Positions 26,493 to 35,273 of a stretch of DNA of 64,000 nucleotides are shown here, in pieces. Source of the DNA: Acidobacteriota bacterium (GTDB lineage Bacteria; Acidobacteriota; Thermoanaerobaculia; Multivoradales; Multivoraceae); contig WTGQ01000002.1 of the NCBI GenBank assembly GCA_011525365.1, positions 3,057,948-3,121,947 on the forward strand. Direction: 5' to 3'. Under the pieces are notes generated by a model. The model did no database searches. It saw only the letters and a list, made by a program, of their open reading frames with translations, and was not told the DNA's origin. The translations under genes and the position numbers were made by a program. How positions within the stretch are numbered: position 1 is the first letter of the stretch; every line of letters starts with the position of its first letter.

Positions 26493-27341
26493 CTAACCGG
26501 CCCCCTGCTCCCCGGACGCTCCCCTTCGCCTCAGCCACTCCACCGTGCTCAGCGCCAGCAGCGCGAAGACGATCAGGAAAGTGGCGACGGCCAGGATCGT
26601 CGGACTGATCTCCTCGCGGATGCCGGACCACATCTGGCGCGGCAGGGTGCGCTGTTCCAGCCCGCCCATGAACAGGACGATGACGAGTTCGTCGAAGGAC
26701 GCCGCGAAGGCGAACAGGGAACCCGAGATGACGCCGGGCAGGATGAGCGGCAATTGCACCCGGCGGAAGGCGACGAGCGGGTTCGCGCCCAGGTTGGCGG
26801 CCGCGCGCATGACGGTCCAGTCGAAGCCGGCCAGCGTCGCGCTCACCGTGATGACAACGAATGGCGCGCCGAACACGGCGTGCGCGAGGATGATCCCGAT
26901 GTGGGTCTGCGCCAGGCCGAGGTTCGAGTAGAAGAAGAACATGCCGACGCCGGCGATGATCACCGGCGTGATCATCGGCGAGATGAGGAGCGCCGTGACG
27001 ATCTTGCGGCCCGGCATCGCCGGGTGGGCGAGGCCGAGCGCCGCGGCGGCCCCGAGCACGGTGGCGACGACGGTGGCCGAGATGCCGATGATCAGGCTGT
27101 TGGCGAGCGGGCGCGTCCACTCGTCGCCGTCGAGGATGCTGCGATACCAGCGGAGCGAGTAGGCCTCCGGGTCGAACCGCAGCATGCCCTCGGTGAACGT
27201 GAAGTAGGGCTCGGCGTTGAAGCTGAGTGGAACCAGGACGAGGATCGGCGCGATCAGGAAGACGAAGGCGGCGACGCAGAACGCCACGTAGCCCCAACGG
27301 GCAACGCGGTAGCCGGGGCTGACTGCCGTTCCGCCTATCAT
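26493..27341 (-). CDS. ABC transporter permease, spermidine/putrescine type (PotC-like)
   Basis: Inner-membrane permease of 282 residues with six predicted helices. Helix 1 is VAFCVAAFVFLIAPILVLVPL. The EAA loop that docks the ATPase reads MRAAANLGANPLVAFRRVQLPLILPGV. The sequence NSLIIGISATVVATVLGAAAALGLA opens the core domain. It pairs with the larger permease encoded just upstream, whose stop it overlaps by 4 bases, and is the last gene of a five-gene operon with an ATPase and two binding proteins. The substrate is likely a polyamine or related organic cation. Confidence 0.9.
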   Translation of the reverse strand: MIGGTAVSPGYRVARWGYVAFCVAAFVFLIAPILVLVPLSFNAEPYFTFTEGMLRFDPEAYSLRWYRSILDGDEWTRPLANSLIIGISATVVATVLGAAAALGLAHPAMPGRKIVTALLISPMITPVIIAGVGMFFFYSNLGLAQTHIGIILAHAVFGAPFVVITVSATLAGFDWTVMRAAANLGANPLVAFRRVQLPLILPGVISGSLFAFAASFDELVIVLFMGGLEQRTLPRQMWSGIREEISPTILAVATFLIVFALLALSTVEWLRRRGASGEQGAG

Positions 27342-28615
27342 CCGAGCCCGATCCGGTCGATGCCGACCAGGCGGTCGTACACGACGTAGAGCAGCGTCAC
27401 GCCGCCCAGCAACAGCGCCGCCAGCGCCGCCGCCAGACCCCAGTTGAGCGACGTCTGGACGTGGTAAGCGATCATGTTCGAGATCAACTGGCCGCTCTGG
27501 CCGCCGACCAGGGCCGGAGTGATGTAGTAGCCGATCGCCAGGATGAAGGTCAGCAGACAGCCGGCGCCGACGCCGGGCAGCGTCTGCGGCCAGTAGACCC
27601 GGCGCAGCGCCTGAAACGGCGTCGCCCCCAGCGACACGGCCGCGTTCATGTAGGCGGGCGGGATGGCCCGCATCACGGAGTAGAGCGGCAGCACGAGGAA
27701 CGGAAGCAGCACGTGGGTCATCGCCACGAAGGTCCCCGTCATGTTGTAGATCATCGCGATCCGGCCGTCGTCACCGATCAGCCCGATGGCGACCAGGAAG
27801 TCGTTCACGATGCCCTGGTTCTGGAGCAGGACGATCCACGACGTGGTCCGCACGAGCAGCGACGTCCAGAACGGCAGCAGAACGAGCAGCAGCAGGACGT
27901 TGGCGCGCTTCGGCGGCGAGTTGGCGATCATGTGCGCCACGGGATAGCCGATGACCAGGCACAGCAGGGTGACCCCCAGGCTGACCAGGAACGTCCGCCA
28001 GAACAGCGGCACGTAGATGCGCCACACCTCCGGCGCGCGCGCGTAGCCGCCGTCGGGAGCGCGCTCGAAGTCGAGCGCCTTGAGGTAGTGGCGCGCCGTG
28101 AACCGCTGGCCGGCGGCTTCGAGCGCGCGCCACGGCTCCGGGCCGCCCCAGCGGGAGTCGATCGTGGTCATCGTCTCCCGCCAGAAGGCGCCGTCCGTCG
28201 CGGCGCCGGCCGCTTCGGCGGCAGCCCGGGCCTCGACCATCTCCCGCGAGCTGCCCATGATCACGCTGCGCATGCCGCTTGCGACCCGGTTGACGCGGTT
28301 CGCGGTACGCCCGAGGTTGCGCTCCGTCCGCGCCGCAACGAACTCGCGGGCGACGGCCGCGAACGCCTCGTCCGGCGGCGTCCCCTGGCCGTCCCAGTCG
28401 CGCAAGGCGGCCATCGTCTCGGGTAGCGCGTCGGCGACTTCGGGATCATGGAAGCTCTTCGTCAGCAGGCTGAGCATCGGGCCGAGGAACGTCACGGTGA
28501 CGAATGCCACGAGCGGCAGGGCGAGACCGGCCGCCCGCAGCCGGGGCCCCAGAGCCCGGCGCCATAGCGGCCGGCCAGGCGGCTGGCTAACGCTTGGAGA
28601 CTCCTCGGAGGTCAC
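27338..28615 (-). CDS. ABC transporter permease with long periplasmic insert (PotB-like)
   Basis: Inner-membrane permease of about 425 residues, some 130 longer than ordinary PotB. The first helix (GLALPLVAFVTVTFLGPMLSLL) is followed by about 150 mostly polar residues before the core resumes at LFWRTFLVSLGVTLLCLVIGYPVAH. That stretch contains helical, Ala/Arg-rich sequence and should lie in the periplasm. The EAA loop is NAAVSLGATPFQALRRVYWPQTLPGV. GTG 28615 is chosen because it follows the binding-protein stop; an in-frame start at 28654 would overlap that gene by 23 bases. The insert may contact the binding proteins. Confidence 0.88.
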   Translation of the reverse strand: MTSEESPSVSQPPGRPLWRRALGPRLRAAGLALPLVAFVTVTFLGPMLSLLTKSFHDPEVADALPETMAALRDWDGQGTPPDEAFAAVAREFVAARTERNLGRTANRVNRVASGMRSVIMGSSREMVEARAAAEAAGAATDGAFWRETMTTIDSRWGGPEPWRALEAAGQRFTARHYLKALDFERAPDGGYARAPEVWRIYVPLFWRTFLVSLGVTLLCLVIGYPVAHMIANSPPKRANVLLLLVLLPFWTSLLVRTTSWIVLLQNQGIVNDFLVAIGLIGDDGRIAMIYNMTGTFVAMTHVLLPFLVLPLYSVMRAIPPAYMNAAVSLGATPFQALRRVYWPQTLPGVGAGCLLTFILAIGYYITPALVGGQSGQLISNMIAYHVQTSLNWGLAAALAALLLGGVTLLYVVYDRLVGIDRIGLG

Positions 28616-28631
28616 GGTTCGATCCCAACCC

Positions 28632-29750
28632 TCATCGCGCCAGCCAGGCGGCAAACCGTTCCAGCATTTCGTCGCCGTGGTCCGCCCACCATTGCCAGTC
28701 GGTCATCAGATGGTTCTTCATGTTCGCCGGGTTCGTCGGCATGTGCGGCCACATCTCCGTGCCCGTTTCGAAGTGCCGGTCGATCAGCTTCTCCGCCGAG
28801 TAGCGCGCCGGACTGTAGGCGATGTAGCGGCCGACTCCCGCCATCGACTCGGCGCGGGCTGCATGCTGGACGAATCGGATCGCGTCGTCTAACCGCGGCG
28901 TACCCGCGACGATCGCGAGCTGGCCCCGGTTCAGAACCTGGCCGTCCCAGACGATGACGAAGGGCTGCCCCTCGAGCACCTGGGCGTTGAAGATGCGCCC
29001 GTTGGCGGCCATCGTCATCAGCACCTCGCCGTCCGCCAGCAACTGCGGCGCCTGGGCGGAGGTGTCCCACCACACGACCTCGTCCTTGATCGTGTCCAGC
29101 TTCCGGAACACCCGCTCGAGACCCTCGGGCGTACTCAGCACGTCGTACAGACGGTCCTTGGGGACCCCGTCCGCCATCAGCGCCATCTCCAGAATCGCCT
29201 CCGGCGACCGCCTCACACCACGCCGCCCGGGAAACCGCTCCAGGTCGAAGAAGTCGGCGAGCCGGGTCGGCGGCGGTCCCGTCAGAACCTCCCGGTTGTA
29301 CGCGAAGATCGAGGAGAACAGCAGGTTGCCCACGCCGCATTCCGTGTTCATCTCGGGCAGAAAGTCATCCTCCGGCAACTCGCCGTTGGGGCCCGCCGGC
29401 AGGATCGCGGGGTCGATCAACTCCAGGACGCCTTCGTCGCAACCGCTGACCGCCTCGGCCACGGAGAGATCGACGACATCCCAGTGGACCACACCGGCTT
29501 CCACCTGCGCCCGGACCTGGGCCAGCCCACCCTGGAAGTCGGCGAGGTCGACGCGAACGCCGGTCGCTTCCGTGAAGGACTCGTGGTACCCCCTCACGAC
29601 TGCGCGGGCGTAGGAGCCCCCATAGGACACCGCCGTGATCGAGCGCCCGTCCGCGTCACTGCCCGGCGCCGAACCCGGAGGCGGGTCCGCGGCCAGCCGG
29701 CAACCGGCGACCAGAACGACGCTCAGCATGATTGCGCCCGATCTCGTCAT
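28632..29750 (-). CDS. ABC transporter substrate-binding lipoprotein 1 (PotD/SBP_bac_8-like)
   Basis: Periplasmic solute-binding protein of 372 residues. The signal peptide ends in lipobox LVAG-C, so the mature protein should be lipid-anchored. Typical family features are ITAVSYGGSYARAVVRGYHESF, WDVVDLSVAEAVSGCDEGVLELID, LADFFDLERFPGRRGVRRSP and NGRIFNAQVLEGQPFVIVWDGQVLNRGQLAIVAGTP. It is encoded next to a paralogue of the same length, with about 65-70% identity over aligned stretches by eye. Its start overlaps the paralogue's stop (ATGA). Differences are concentrated in the N-terminal linker and some pocket positions (for example DTSAQAPQ against EAGAQPPQ). Confidence 0.88.
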   Translation of the reverse strand: MTRSGAIMLSVVLVAGCRLAADPPPGSAPGSDADGRSITAVSYGGSYARAVVRGYHESFTEATGVRVDLADFQGGLAQVRAQVEAGVVHWDVVDLSVAEAVSGCDEGVLELIDPAILPAGPNGELPEDDFLPEMNTECGVGNLLFSSIFAYNREVLTGPPPTRLADFFDLERFPGRRGVRRSPEAILEMALMADGVPKDRLYDVLSTPEGLERVFRKLDTIKDEVVWWDTSAQAPQLLADGEVLMTMAANGRIFNAQVLEGQPFVIVWDGQVLNRGQLAIVAGTPRLDDAIRFVQHAARAESMAGVGRYIAYSPARYSAEKLIDRHFETGTEMWPHMPTNPANMKNHLMTDWQWWADHGDEMLERFAAWLAR

Positions 29751-30865
29751 CGCGCCAGCCAGGCGGCGAACCGCTCCTCCATCTCGTCCCTGTGGTCCGC
29801 CCACCACTCCCAGTCAGCCATCAGGAAGTTCTTCATGTTCTCCGGGTTGGTCGGCATATGCGGCCACATGTCCGTGCCCGTCTCCGCGTGCCGGTCGATC
29901 AGCGCCTGACCGGAGCGGCGCGCGGGGCTGTAAGCGATGTACCTCCCGACACCCGCCATCGACTCGGAGCGGGCGGCGTGGCGCATGAAGCGCAGCGCGT
30001 CCTCAAGGCGCGGAGTACCGGCCACGACCGCCAGTTGACCCCGATCCATGACCTGACCATCCCAGACGATGACGAAGGGCTGCTCCTCGAGGACCTGGGC
30101 GTTGAAGATCCGTCCGTTCCACGCCGTGCTCATGATGACCTCGCCGTCGGCGAGGAGCTGCGGCGGCTGCGCGCCCGCCTCCCACCACACGACGTCGTCC
30201 TTGATCGTGTCCAGCTTCCGGAATGCGCGATCGAGGCCCTCCGGCGTCCCGAGCAACTCATAGATCCGTTCCTTCGGCACGCCGTCGGCCATCAACGCGA
30301 ACTCCAGGTTCGCCTCCGGCTTCCGCTGCATGCCCCGCCGCCCTGGGAAGCGTTCCAGGTCGAAGAAGTCGGCGATCGTGGTCGGCGCCGGCCCCGGCAG
30401 GGTCTCCGGGTTGTAGGCGTAGATCGTGGAGTAGAGCAGAGTCCCCACGCCACACTCCGTGTTCGTCTCGGGCAGGAAGTCATCCGCGGCCGCCTCGCCG
30501 TTCGGACCCGGCGGCAGCAGCGCGGGGTCGATCAACTCCAGGACGCCCTCGTCGCAACCGGTCACGGTATCGGCGACGCCGAGATCGACGACATCCCAGT
30601 GGACGGCGCCGGCCTCGACCTGGGCGCGAATCTGCGCGAGACCGCCGTTGAAATCCTCCAGATCGGCCCGGATGCCGGTCTCGGCGGTGAAGGACTCGTG
30701 GTAGCCCAGAACGCAGGCGCGAGCATACGAACCGCCATAGGAGACGACGGTGATGGATCCTTCGTTCGCATCCGGACCCCGAGAACCTAGCTCCGTCCCA
30801 TCTCCCGGCGGCGTCGCGCAGCCGGCTAGCAGCGCGGCGACCGCGACGGCGGCCGCCCTCACCAC
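29747..30865 (-). CDS. ABC transporter substrate-binding lipoprotein 2 (paralogue)
   Basis: Second solute-binding protein, also 372 residues, from GTG 30865 (or GTG 30862, which gives a GTGA overlap with the ATPase stop). Lipobox LLAG-C follows a short signal. The mature domain tracks its neighbour almost without gaps: ITVVSYGGSYARACVLGYHESF, VADTVTGCDEGVLELIDPALLP, ADFFDLERFPGRRGMQRKPEANL, and the same PHMPTNPENMKNFLMADWEWWADH ending. Both genes have complete signals and stops, so this is a tandem duplication, not a frameshifted single gene. Two receptors could let one transporter take up related ligands. Confidence 0.88.
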   Translation of the reverse strand: MVRAAAVAVAALLAGCATPPGDGTELGSRGPDANEGSITVVSYGGSYARACVLGYHESFTAETGIRADLEDFNGGLAQIRAQVEAGAVHWDVVDLGVADTVTGCDEGVLELIDPALLPPGPNGEAAADDFLPETNTECGVGTLLYSTIYAYNPETLPGPAPTTIADFFDLERFPGRRGMQRKPEANLEFALMADGVPKERIYELLGTPEGLDRAFRKLDTIKDDVVWWEAGAQPPQLLADGEVIMSTAWNGRIFNAQVLEEQPFVIVWDGQVMDRGQLAVVAGTPRLEDALRFMRHAARSESMAGVGRYIAYSPARRSGQALIDRHAETGTDMWPHMPTNPENMKNFLMADWEWWADHRDEMEERFAAWLAR

Positions 30866-32001
30866 TCTTCTTCGCCTTCCGCCAGCTTCTCGGGCACCAG
30901 CGCCCGGCAGTCGAGCGCCGCCCAGCCGACCCGCACCGTGTCGCCCGGCAGCACGGCGCCGTGACCCACGACGTTCGGGATCTTCGCGATGAAGTCGGAG
31001 GCGCCGCCGACCGTCATGTGAAGGCGCAGATGGTCGCCGAGGAAGATCATGTCGTCGATCCGCGTCTCGACCTCGTTCCGGTAGCGGCCTTCCGCCGGCG
31101 CCACCGCGACGCGCTCGGGCCGGATGACGACGGTGGTCCGGGCGCCCGGCGGGCACAGACCCAGGCTCATCGCCCGGATCGTCTGGCCGCCGATGTCCAC
31201 TTCGCAGACGCCGTCCTCCTCGCTGACCACGACGCCGTCGAGCCGGTTGTTCTCGCCGATGAAGCGCGCCACGAAGGCGCGCTCCGGTTCCTCGTACAGG
31301 ACCTCCGGCGACGCCGCCTGCTCGATCTCGCCGTTGTGGAACACGGCCACCCGGTCGGACAGCGTCATCGCCTCCTGCTGGTCGTGCGTGACGTAGACCA
31401 CCGTCACCCCCAGGGTCGAGTGGATGCGCCGGATCTCGTACTGCATTTCCTCCCGGAGCCGGCGGTCGAGAGCGCCGAGCGGCTCGTCCATCAGGACGAT
31501 CTCCGGCTCGAACACCAGCGCCCGGGCAATCGCCACCCGCTGCTGCTGACCACCGGAGAGCTGCGCCGGCCGCCGGTCCTCGAGTCCCTCCAGTTGCACC
31601 AGGCTGAGCGCCCGCTTGACCCGCTCCCGCCGCACGGCCGGCTCGACGCCACGGACCTCGAGCGGGAAGGCCAGGTTGCCGCCCACCGTCATGTGGGGGA
31701 ACAGGGCGTAGTTCTGGAACACCATGCCGATCCCGCGCTTGTGCGGCGGAAGGTCCTGGATCGGCCGGCCGGCTATCCGGATCGTTCCCGCGGTCGGCGC
31801 CTCGAAGCCCGCGAGCATCATCAGGCAGGTCGTCTTGCCCGAGCCGGAGGGCCCCAGCAGGGTCAGAAACTCACCCCGCTCCACGGAGAGATCGAGTCCA
31901 CGCACGACCAGATTCTCGCCGTCGTAGCTCTTGTCGACGCCCTCGAACTCGACGTGCGGAACGCGGCTCTCGCCGCCGTCATCAGGGGCCGGGGCGCTCA
32001 C
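30859..32001 (-). CDS. ABC transporter ATP-binding protein (PotA-like)
   Basis: ATPase of 380 residues that powers the transporter encoded downstream. Walker A is LLGPSGSGKTTC, the Q-loop MVFQNYALFPHMTV, the signature LSGGQQQRVAIARAL, Walker B IVLMDEPLGALD and the H-loop VVYVTHDQQEAM. The C-terminal 130 residues form a TOBE-type regulatory domain (VVIRPERVAVAPAEG, DDMIFLGDHLRLHMTV). It is the first gene of the operon ATPase, two binding proteins, two permeases. The 49-base gap to the divergent boxC gene must hold both promoters. Confidence 0.92.
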   Translation of the reverse strand: MSAPAPDDGGESRVPHVEFEGVDKSYDGENLVVRGLDLSVERGEFLTLLGPSGSGKTTCLMMLAGFEAPTAGTIRIAGRPIQDLPPHKRGIGMVFQNYALFPHMTVGGNLAFPLEVRGVEPAVRRERVKRALSLVQLEGLEDRRPAQLSGGQQQRVAIARALVFEPEIVLMDEPLGALDRRLREEMQYEIRRIHSTLGVTVVYVTHDQQEAMTLSDRVAVFHNGEIEQAASPEVLYEEPERAFVARFIGENNRLDGVVVSEEDGVCEVDIGGQTIRAMSLGLCPPGARTTVVIRPERVAVAPAEGRYRNEVETRIDDMIFLGDHLRLHMTVGGASDFIAKIPNVVGHGAVLPGDTVRVGWAALDCRALVPEKLAEGEEEW

Positions 32002-32050
32002 GAGGCGTGACTATACTCACGAACCGGCACGCCGTTCCCCTACCAACCAG

Positions 32051-33763
32051 ATGTCCAAGCAGGCCACCGCGGACGGATCCTCCGGGCACCAGGCCGGTGA
32101 AACCGTCACGGAAGAGCCGATCGACTTCCGCACCCACCCCGACCGGTACCGGCACTGGCGGCTCAGGATCGAGCCGCCGCTCGCCTTCCTGACCCTGGAG
32201 GTCGACGAGCAGGCGGGGCTACGGCCCGGCTACCAGCTCAAGCAGAACTCCTACGACCTGGGCGTCGACTTCGAGCTCTACGACGCCACCCAGCGGCTGC
32301 GCTTCGGGCACCCGGAGGTTCACGCCGTCGTGCTCCGCTCCGACCGCGACCGGATCTTCTGCGCCGGCGCCAACATCGGCATGCTCGGCTCCTCCTCGCA
32401 CCAGTTGAAGGTGAACTTCTGCAAGTTCACGAACGAGACGCGGCTGGCGATCGAGGATGCCTGCCAGCACTCCGGGCAGCGCTACCTGTGCGCGGTTCGC
32501 GGCACCGCCGCGGGCGGCGGCTACGAACTGGCGCTCGCCTGCGACCGCATTCTGCTCGCCGACGACGGCAGTTCCGCCGTCTCGCTCCCCGAAGTGCCGC
32601 TCCTGGGAGTGCTCCCCGGCACCGGCGGACTGACCCGGCTGCTCGACAAGCGCCGCGTCCGCCGCGATCGGGCCGACCTCTTCTGCACCCTGGAGGAGGG
32701 AGTCAAGGGTCGGCGCGCCGTGGACTGGAACCTGGTCGACGAACTGCTGCCGCGATCGTCCTTCGACGACGGCGCGAAGGCGCGGGCGATGGAACTCGCC
32801 GCCTCGAGCGACCGTCCCGCGGAGCCCTCCGGAGCCGTCTGGCCCGAGGTCGAACCGAAGCTGGAGGGAGATTCCATCGTCTACTCCGTCCTCCGCATCG
32901 AGTTCGACCGCGCGCTCGGCACAGCCCGCCTGACCGTGCGTGGCCCAATCGAAGCGCCGCCGGGCGATGCGTCGAAAGCACTGGCCGGGAGCGCCGGCTT
33001 CTGGCCTCTCGTCCTGGCCCGCGAACTGGACGATGCCCTGCTCCACCTGCGCCTGAACGAGACCCGGATCGGTCAGCTCGTCATCGAGTCCGAGGGCGAC
33101 CTGGGCGCGGTGGCCGCCTTCGACGCGTTCCTCCACAAGGAACGCGAGCACTGGTTCGTGCGCGAGGTGCTGCTTTACTGGAAGCGGGTGCTGAAGCGCC
33201 TCGACCTGACCGCGCGCAGCGTGTTCACGCTGATCGCGCCGGGGAGCTGCTTCGCCGGCCTGCTGCTCGAACTTGCGCTGGCCTCCGACCGCGCGTACAT
33301 GTTCGAGGGCGAGAGCGAGGACGGCCAGCCGGCGCCGTCTATCCGGCTCGGCGAACTGAACTTCGGCACCTTCCCGACGCCGAACGGGCTCAGCCGCCTC
33401 GAGACCCGGTTCCTCGGCGAGGAGGATGCGGTCGATTCCCTCCGTACGCTCATCAGCACGCCTCTCGAAGCCGACGACGCCGAGGGGGCGGGGCTGGTCA
33501 CCGAAGTGCTCGACGATCTGGACTGGGAGGACGAGGTCCGGATCGCCCTCGAGGAGCGGGCAAGCTTCTCACCCGACGCGCTGACCGCGCTGGAGGCCAA
33601 TCTCCGCTTCCCCGGTCCCGAGACCCTCGAAAGCAAGATCTTCGGACGGCTCAGCGCCTGGCAGAACTGGATCTTCCAGCGGCCCAACGCGGTCGGAGAA
33701 GAGGGGGCGCTCCGGCTCTACGGCACCGGCCGCCGGCCACGTTTCGACAGCGAACGCATCTAG
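32051..33763 (+). CDS. boxC: Benzoyl-CoA-dihydrodiol lyase (2,3-epoxybenzoyl-CoA dihydrolase) BoxC
   Basis: Ring-opening enzyme of the aerobic benzoyl-CoA (box) pathway, converting 2,3-epoxybenzoyl-CoA to a dehydroadipyl-CoA semialdehyde and formate. About 570 residues, with two crotonase-like halves. Strong matches to BoxC: RPGYQLKQNSYDLGVDFELYDA, DRIFCAGANIGMLGSSSHQLKV, NFCKFTNETR, GTAAGGGYELALACDRILLAD and SLPEVPLLGVLPGTGGLTRL. The second half has FTLIAPGSCFAGLLLELALASD. ATG 32051 follows the ATPase gene divergently, and boxB starts 9 bases after its stop. No boxA reductase or benzoate-CoA ligase lies in the window. Confidence 0.93.
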   Translation: MSKQATADGSSGHQAGETVTEEPIDFRTHPDRYRHWRLRIEPPLAFLTLEVDEQAGLRPGYQLKQNSYDLGVDFELYDATQRLRFGHPEVHAVVLRSDRDRIFCAGANIGMLGSSSHQLKVNFCKFTNETRLAIEDACQHSGQRYLCAVRGTAAGGGYELALACDRILLADDGSSAVSLPEVPLLGVLPGTGGLTRLLDKRRVRRDRADLFCTLEEGVKGRRAVDWNLVDELLPRSSFDDGAKARAMELAASSDRPAEPSGAVWPEVEPKLEGDSIVYSVLRIEFDRALGTARLTVRGPIEAPPGDASKALAGSAGFWPLVLARELDDALLHLRLNETRIGQLVIESEGDLGAVAAFDAFLHKEREHWFVREVLLYWKRVLKRLDLTARSVFTLIAPGSCFAGLLLELALASDRAYMFEGESEDGQPAPSIRLGELNFGTFPTPNGLSRLETRFLGEEDAVDSLRTLISTPLEADDAEGAGLVTEVLDDLDWEDEVRIALEERASFSPDALTALEANLRFPGPETLESKIFGRLSAWQNWIFQRPNAVGEEGALRLYGTGRRPRFDSERI

Positions 33764-33772
33764 GATCAACCG

Positions 33773-35251
33773 ATGACCGCGCTAGACAGCACCGTCGACT
33801 ACGACGTCCTGATTCCCAACAACGTCGCCCTGGCGGCGGATGCGCGCGTCCGGCGCGGCCTGGAACGCTGGCACCCCGGCTACATCGACTGGTGGATGGA
33901 CATGGGCCCCGACGGCTTCCAGACCTCCGACGTCTACCTCCGCACCGCGGTCCGCGTCGAGTCGAAGGGCGCGGACAAGTGGGCGGTGTTCGACTACGTC
34001 AAGATGCCCGACTATCGCTGGGGCATCCTGCTCGCTCCCCAGGCCGAGGACCGCACGATCCCGTTCGGTCGCCACGTCGGCGAACCGGCGTGGCAGGAGG
34101 TGCCGGGCGAGTACCGGGCGATGCTCCGCCGCCTGATCGTGATCCAGGGCGACACCGAGCCGGCGTCCGTCGAGCAGCAGCGCTTCCTGGGCAAGACCGC
34201 GCCCTCGCTCTACGACATGCGCAACCTCTTCCAGGTCAACGTCGAGGAGGGGCGGCATCTCTGGGCGATGGTCTACCTGCTGCAGAAGTACTTCGGCCGC
34301 GACGGCCGGGAGGAGGCCGGCGAGCTGCTCCGCCGCCGCTCCGGCTCCGACGACGCCCCGCGCATGCTTGGCGCCTTCAACGAGGAGACGCCGGACTGGC
34401 TCTCCTTCTTCCTGTTCACCTTCTTCACCGACCGCGACGGCAAGATGCAGCTCGAGTCCCTGGCGCAGTCCGGCTTCGACCCGCTGTCCCGTACCTGCCG
34501 TTTCATGCTGACGGAGGAGGCCTTCCACATGTTCGTCGGCGAGAGCGGGGTGACCCGGATCGTCCAGCGGACCTGCGAGGCGATGGCGGCGGCCGGCATG
34601 GACGACCCCTCCGACGTCGACGCCGTGCGCGCGCTAGGCGTCATCGACCTGCCGACGATCCAGAAGAAGGTCAACCTCCACTACTCGCTCACCCTCGACC
34701 TGTTCGGTTCCGAGCTGTCGACGAACTCGGCCAACTTCTTCAACGCCGGGCTGAAGGGGCGCTTCCGCGAGCACCGGCTGGAGGACGACCACCGCCTGCT
34801 GGACGACACCTACGGGATCCTGGAGCCGGCGAACGGCGCCACCTCGAACGGCGGTTGGCACGTCGTCGAGCACCCGGCGCTCAACGCCCTGAACGCCCGC
34901 CTGCGCGACGACTTCACGGACGACTGCAACCTGGGCGTCGGCCGCTGGAACAAGACGATCCGGCAGACCGGAGTGGACTTCGAGATCACCCTGCCCCACG
35001 TAGCCTTCCACCGGCAGATCGGCGTCTACCGCGACCTGCACGCCACGCCGGCAGGCGAGATCGTCTCAGAGGACGAATGGACCCGGCACCAGCACGAATG
35101 GCTGCCCGACGACAGCGACCGCGCCTTCATCGAGTCGCTGATGAAGCCGGAGTTCCGGCCCGGCCACTACGCCTCCTGGATCGCCGAACCGAGGATCCGG
35201 ATCAACCACAAGCCGGGCGACTTCGAGTGGGTCAAGCTGGCCGAGGCATAG
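33773..35251 (+). CDS. boxB: Benzoyl-CoA 2,3-epoxidase oxygenase component BoxB
   Basis: Diiron oxygenase that epoxidises the ring of benzoyl-CoA with O2 and electrons from BoxA. About 492 residues. Hallmarks are DYDVLIPNNVALAADARVRRGLERWHPGYIDWW near the start, the ferritin-like metal helices with NVEEGRHLWAMVYLLQKYFG and RFMLTEEAFHMFVGESGV, and a C-terminal block with RIRINHKPGDFEWVKL. The pair of E-x-x-H helices supplies the usual diiron ligands. It follows boxC by 9 bases and precedes the sterol-reductase-like gene by 22 bases, all in one direction. Its reductase must come from elsewhere in the genome. Confidence 0.93.
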   Translation: MTALDSTVDYDVLIPNNVALAADARVRRGLERWHPGYIDWWMDMGPDGFQTSDVYLRTAVRVESKGADKWAVFDYVKMPDYRWGILLAPQAEDRTIPFGRHVGEPAWQEVPGEYRAMLRRLIVIQGDTEPASVEQQRFLGKTAPSLYDMRNLFQVNVEEGRHLWAMVYLLQKYFGRDGREEAGELLRRRSGSDDAPRMLGAFNEETPDWLSFFLFTFFTDRDGKMQLESLAQSGFDPLSRTCRFMLTEEAFHMFVGESGVTRIVQRTCEAMAAAGMDDPSDVDAVRALGVIDLPTIQKKVNLHYSLTLDLFGSELSTNSANFFNAGLKGRFREHRLEDDHRLLDDTYGILEPANGATSNGGWHVVEHPALNALNARLRDDFTDDCNLGVGRWNKTIRQTGVDFEITLPHVAFHRQIGVYRDLHATPAGEIVSEDEWTRHQHEWLPDDSDRAFIESLMKPEFRPGHYASWIAEPRIRINHKPGDFEWVKLAEA

Positions 35252-35273
35252 GGCCCCGAGACGCCGCAAGCAC

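Noticed and set aside
28615..28654. Start of the long permease at 28654
   Set aside because: It would overlap the upstream binding-protein gene by 23 bases and its extra residues show no homology; GTG 28615 is the better start.
28632..30865. The two binding-protein genes as one gene split by a frameshift
   Set aside because: Each has its own start, lipobox and full-length domain; the second copy repeats the first from end to end.
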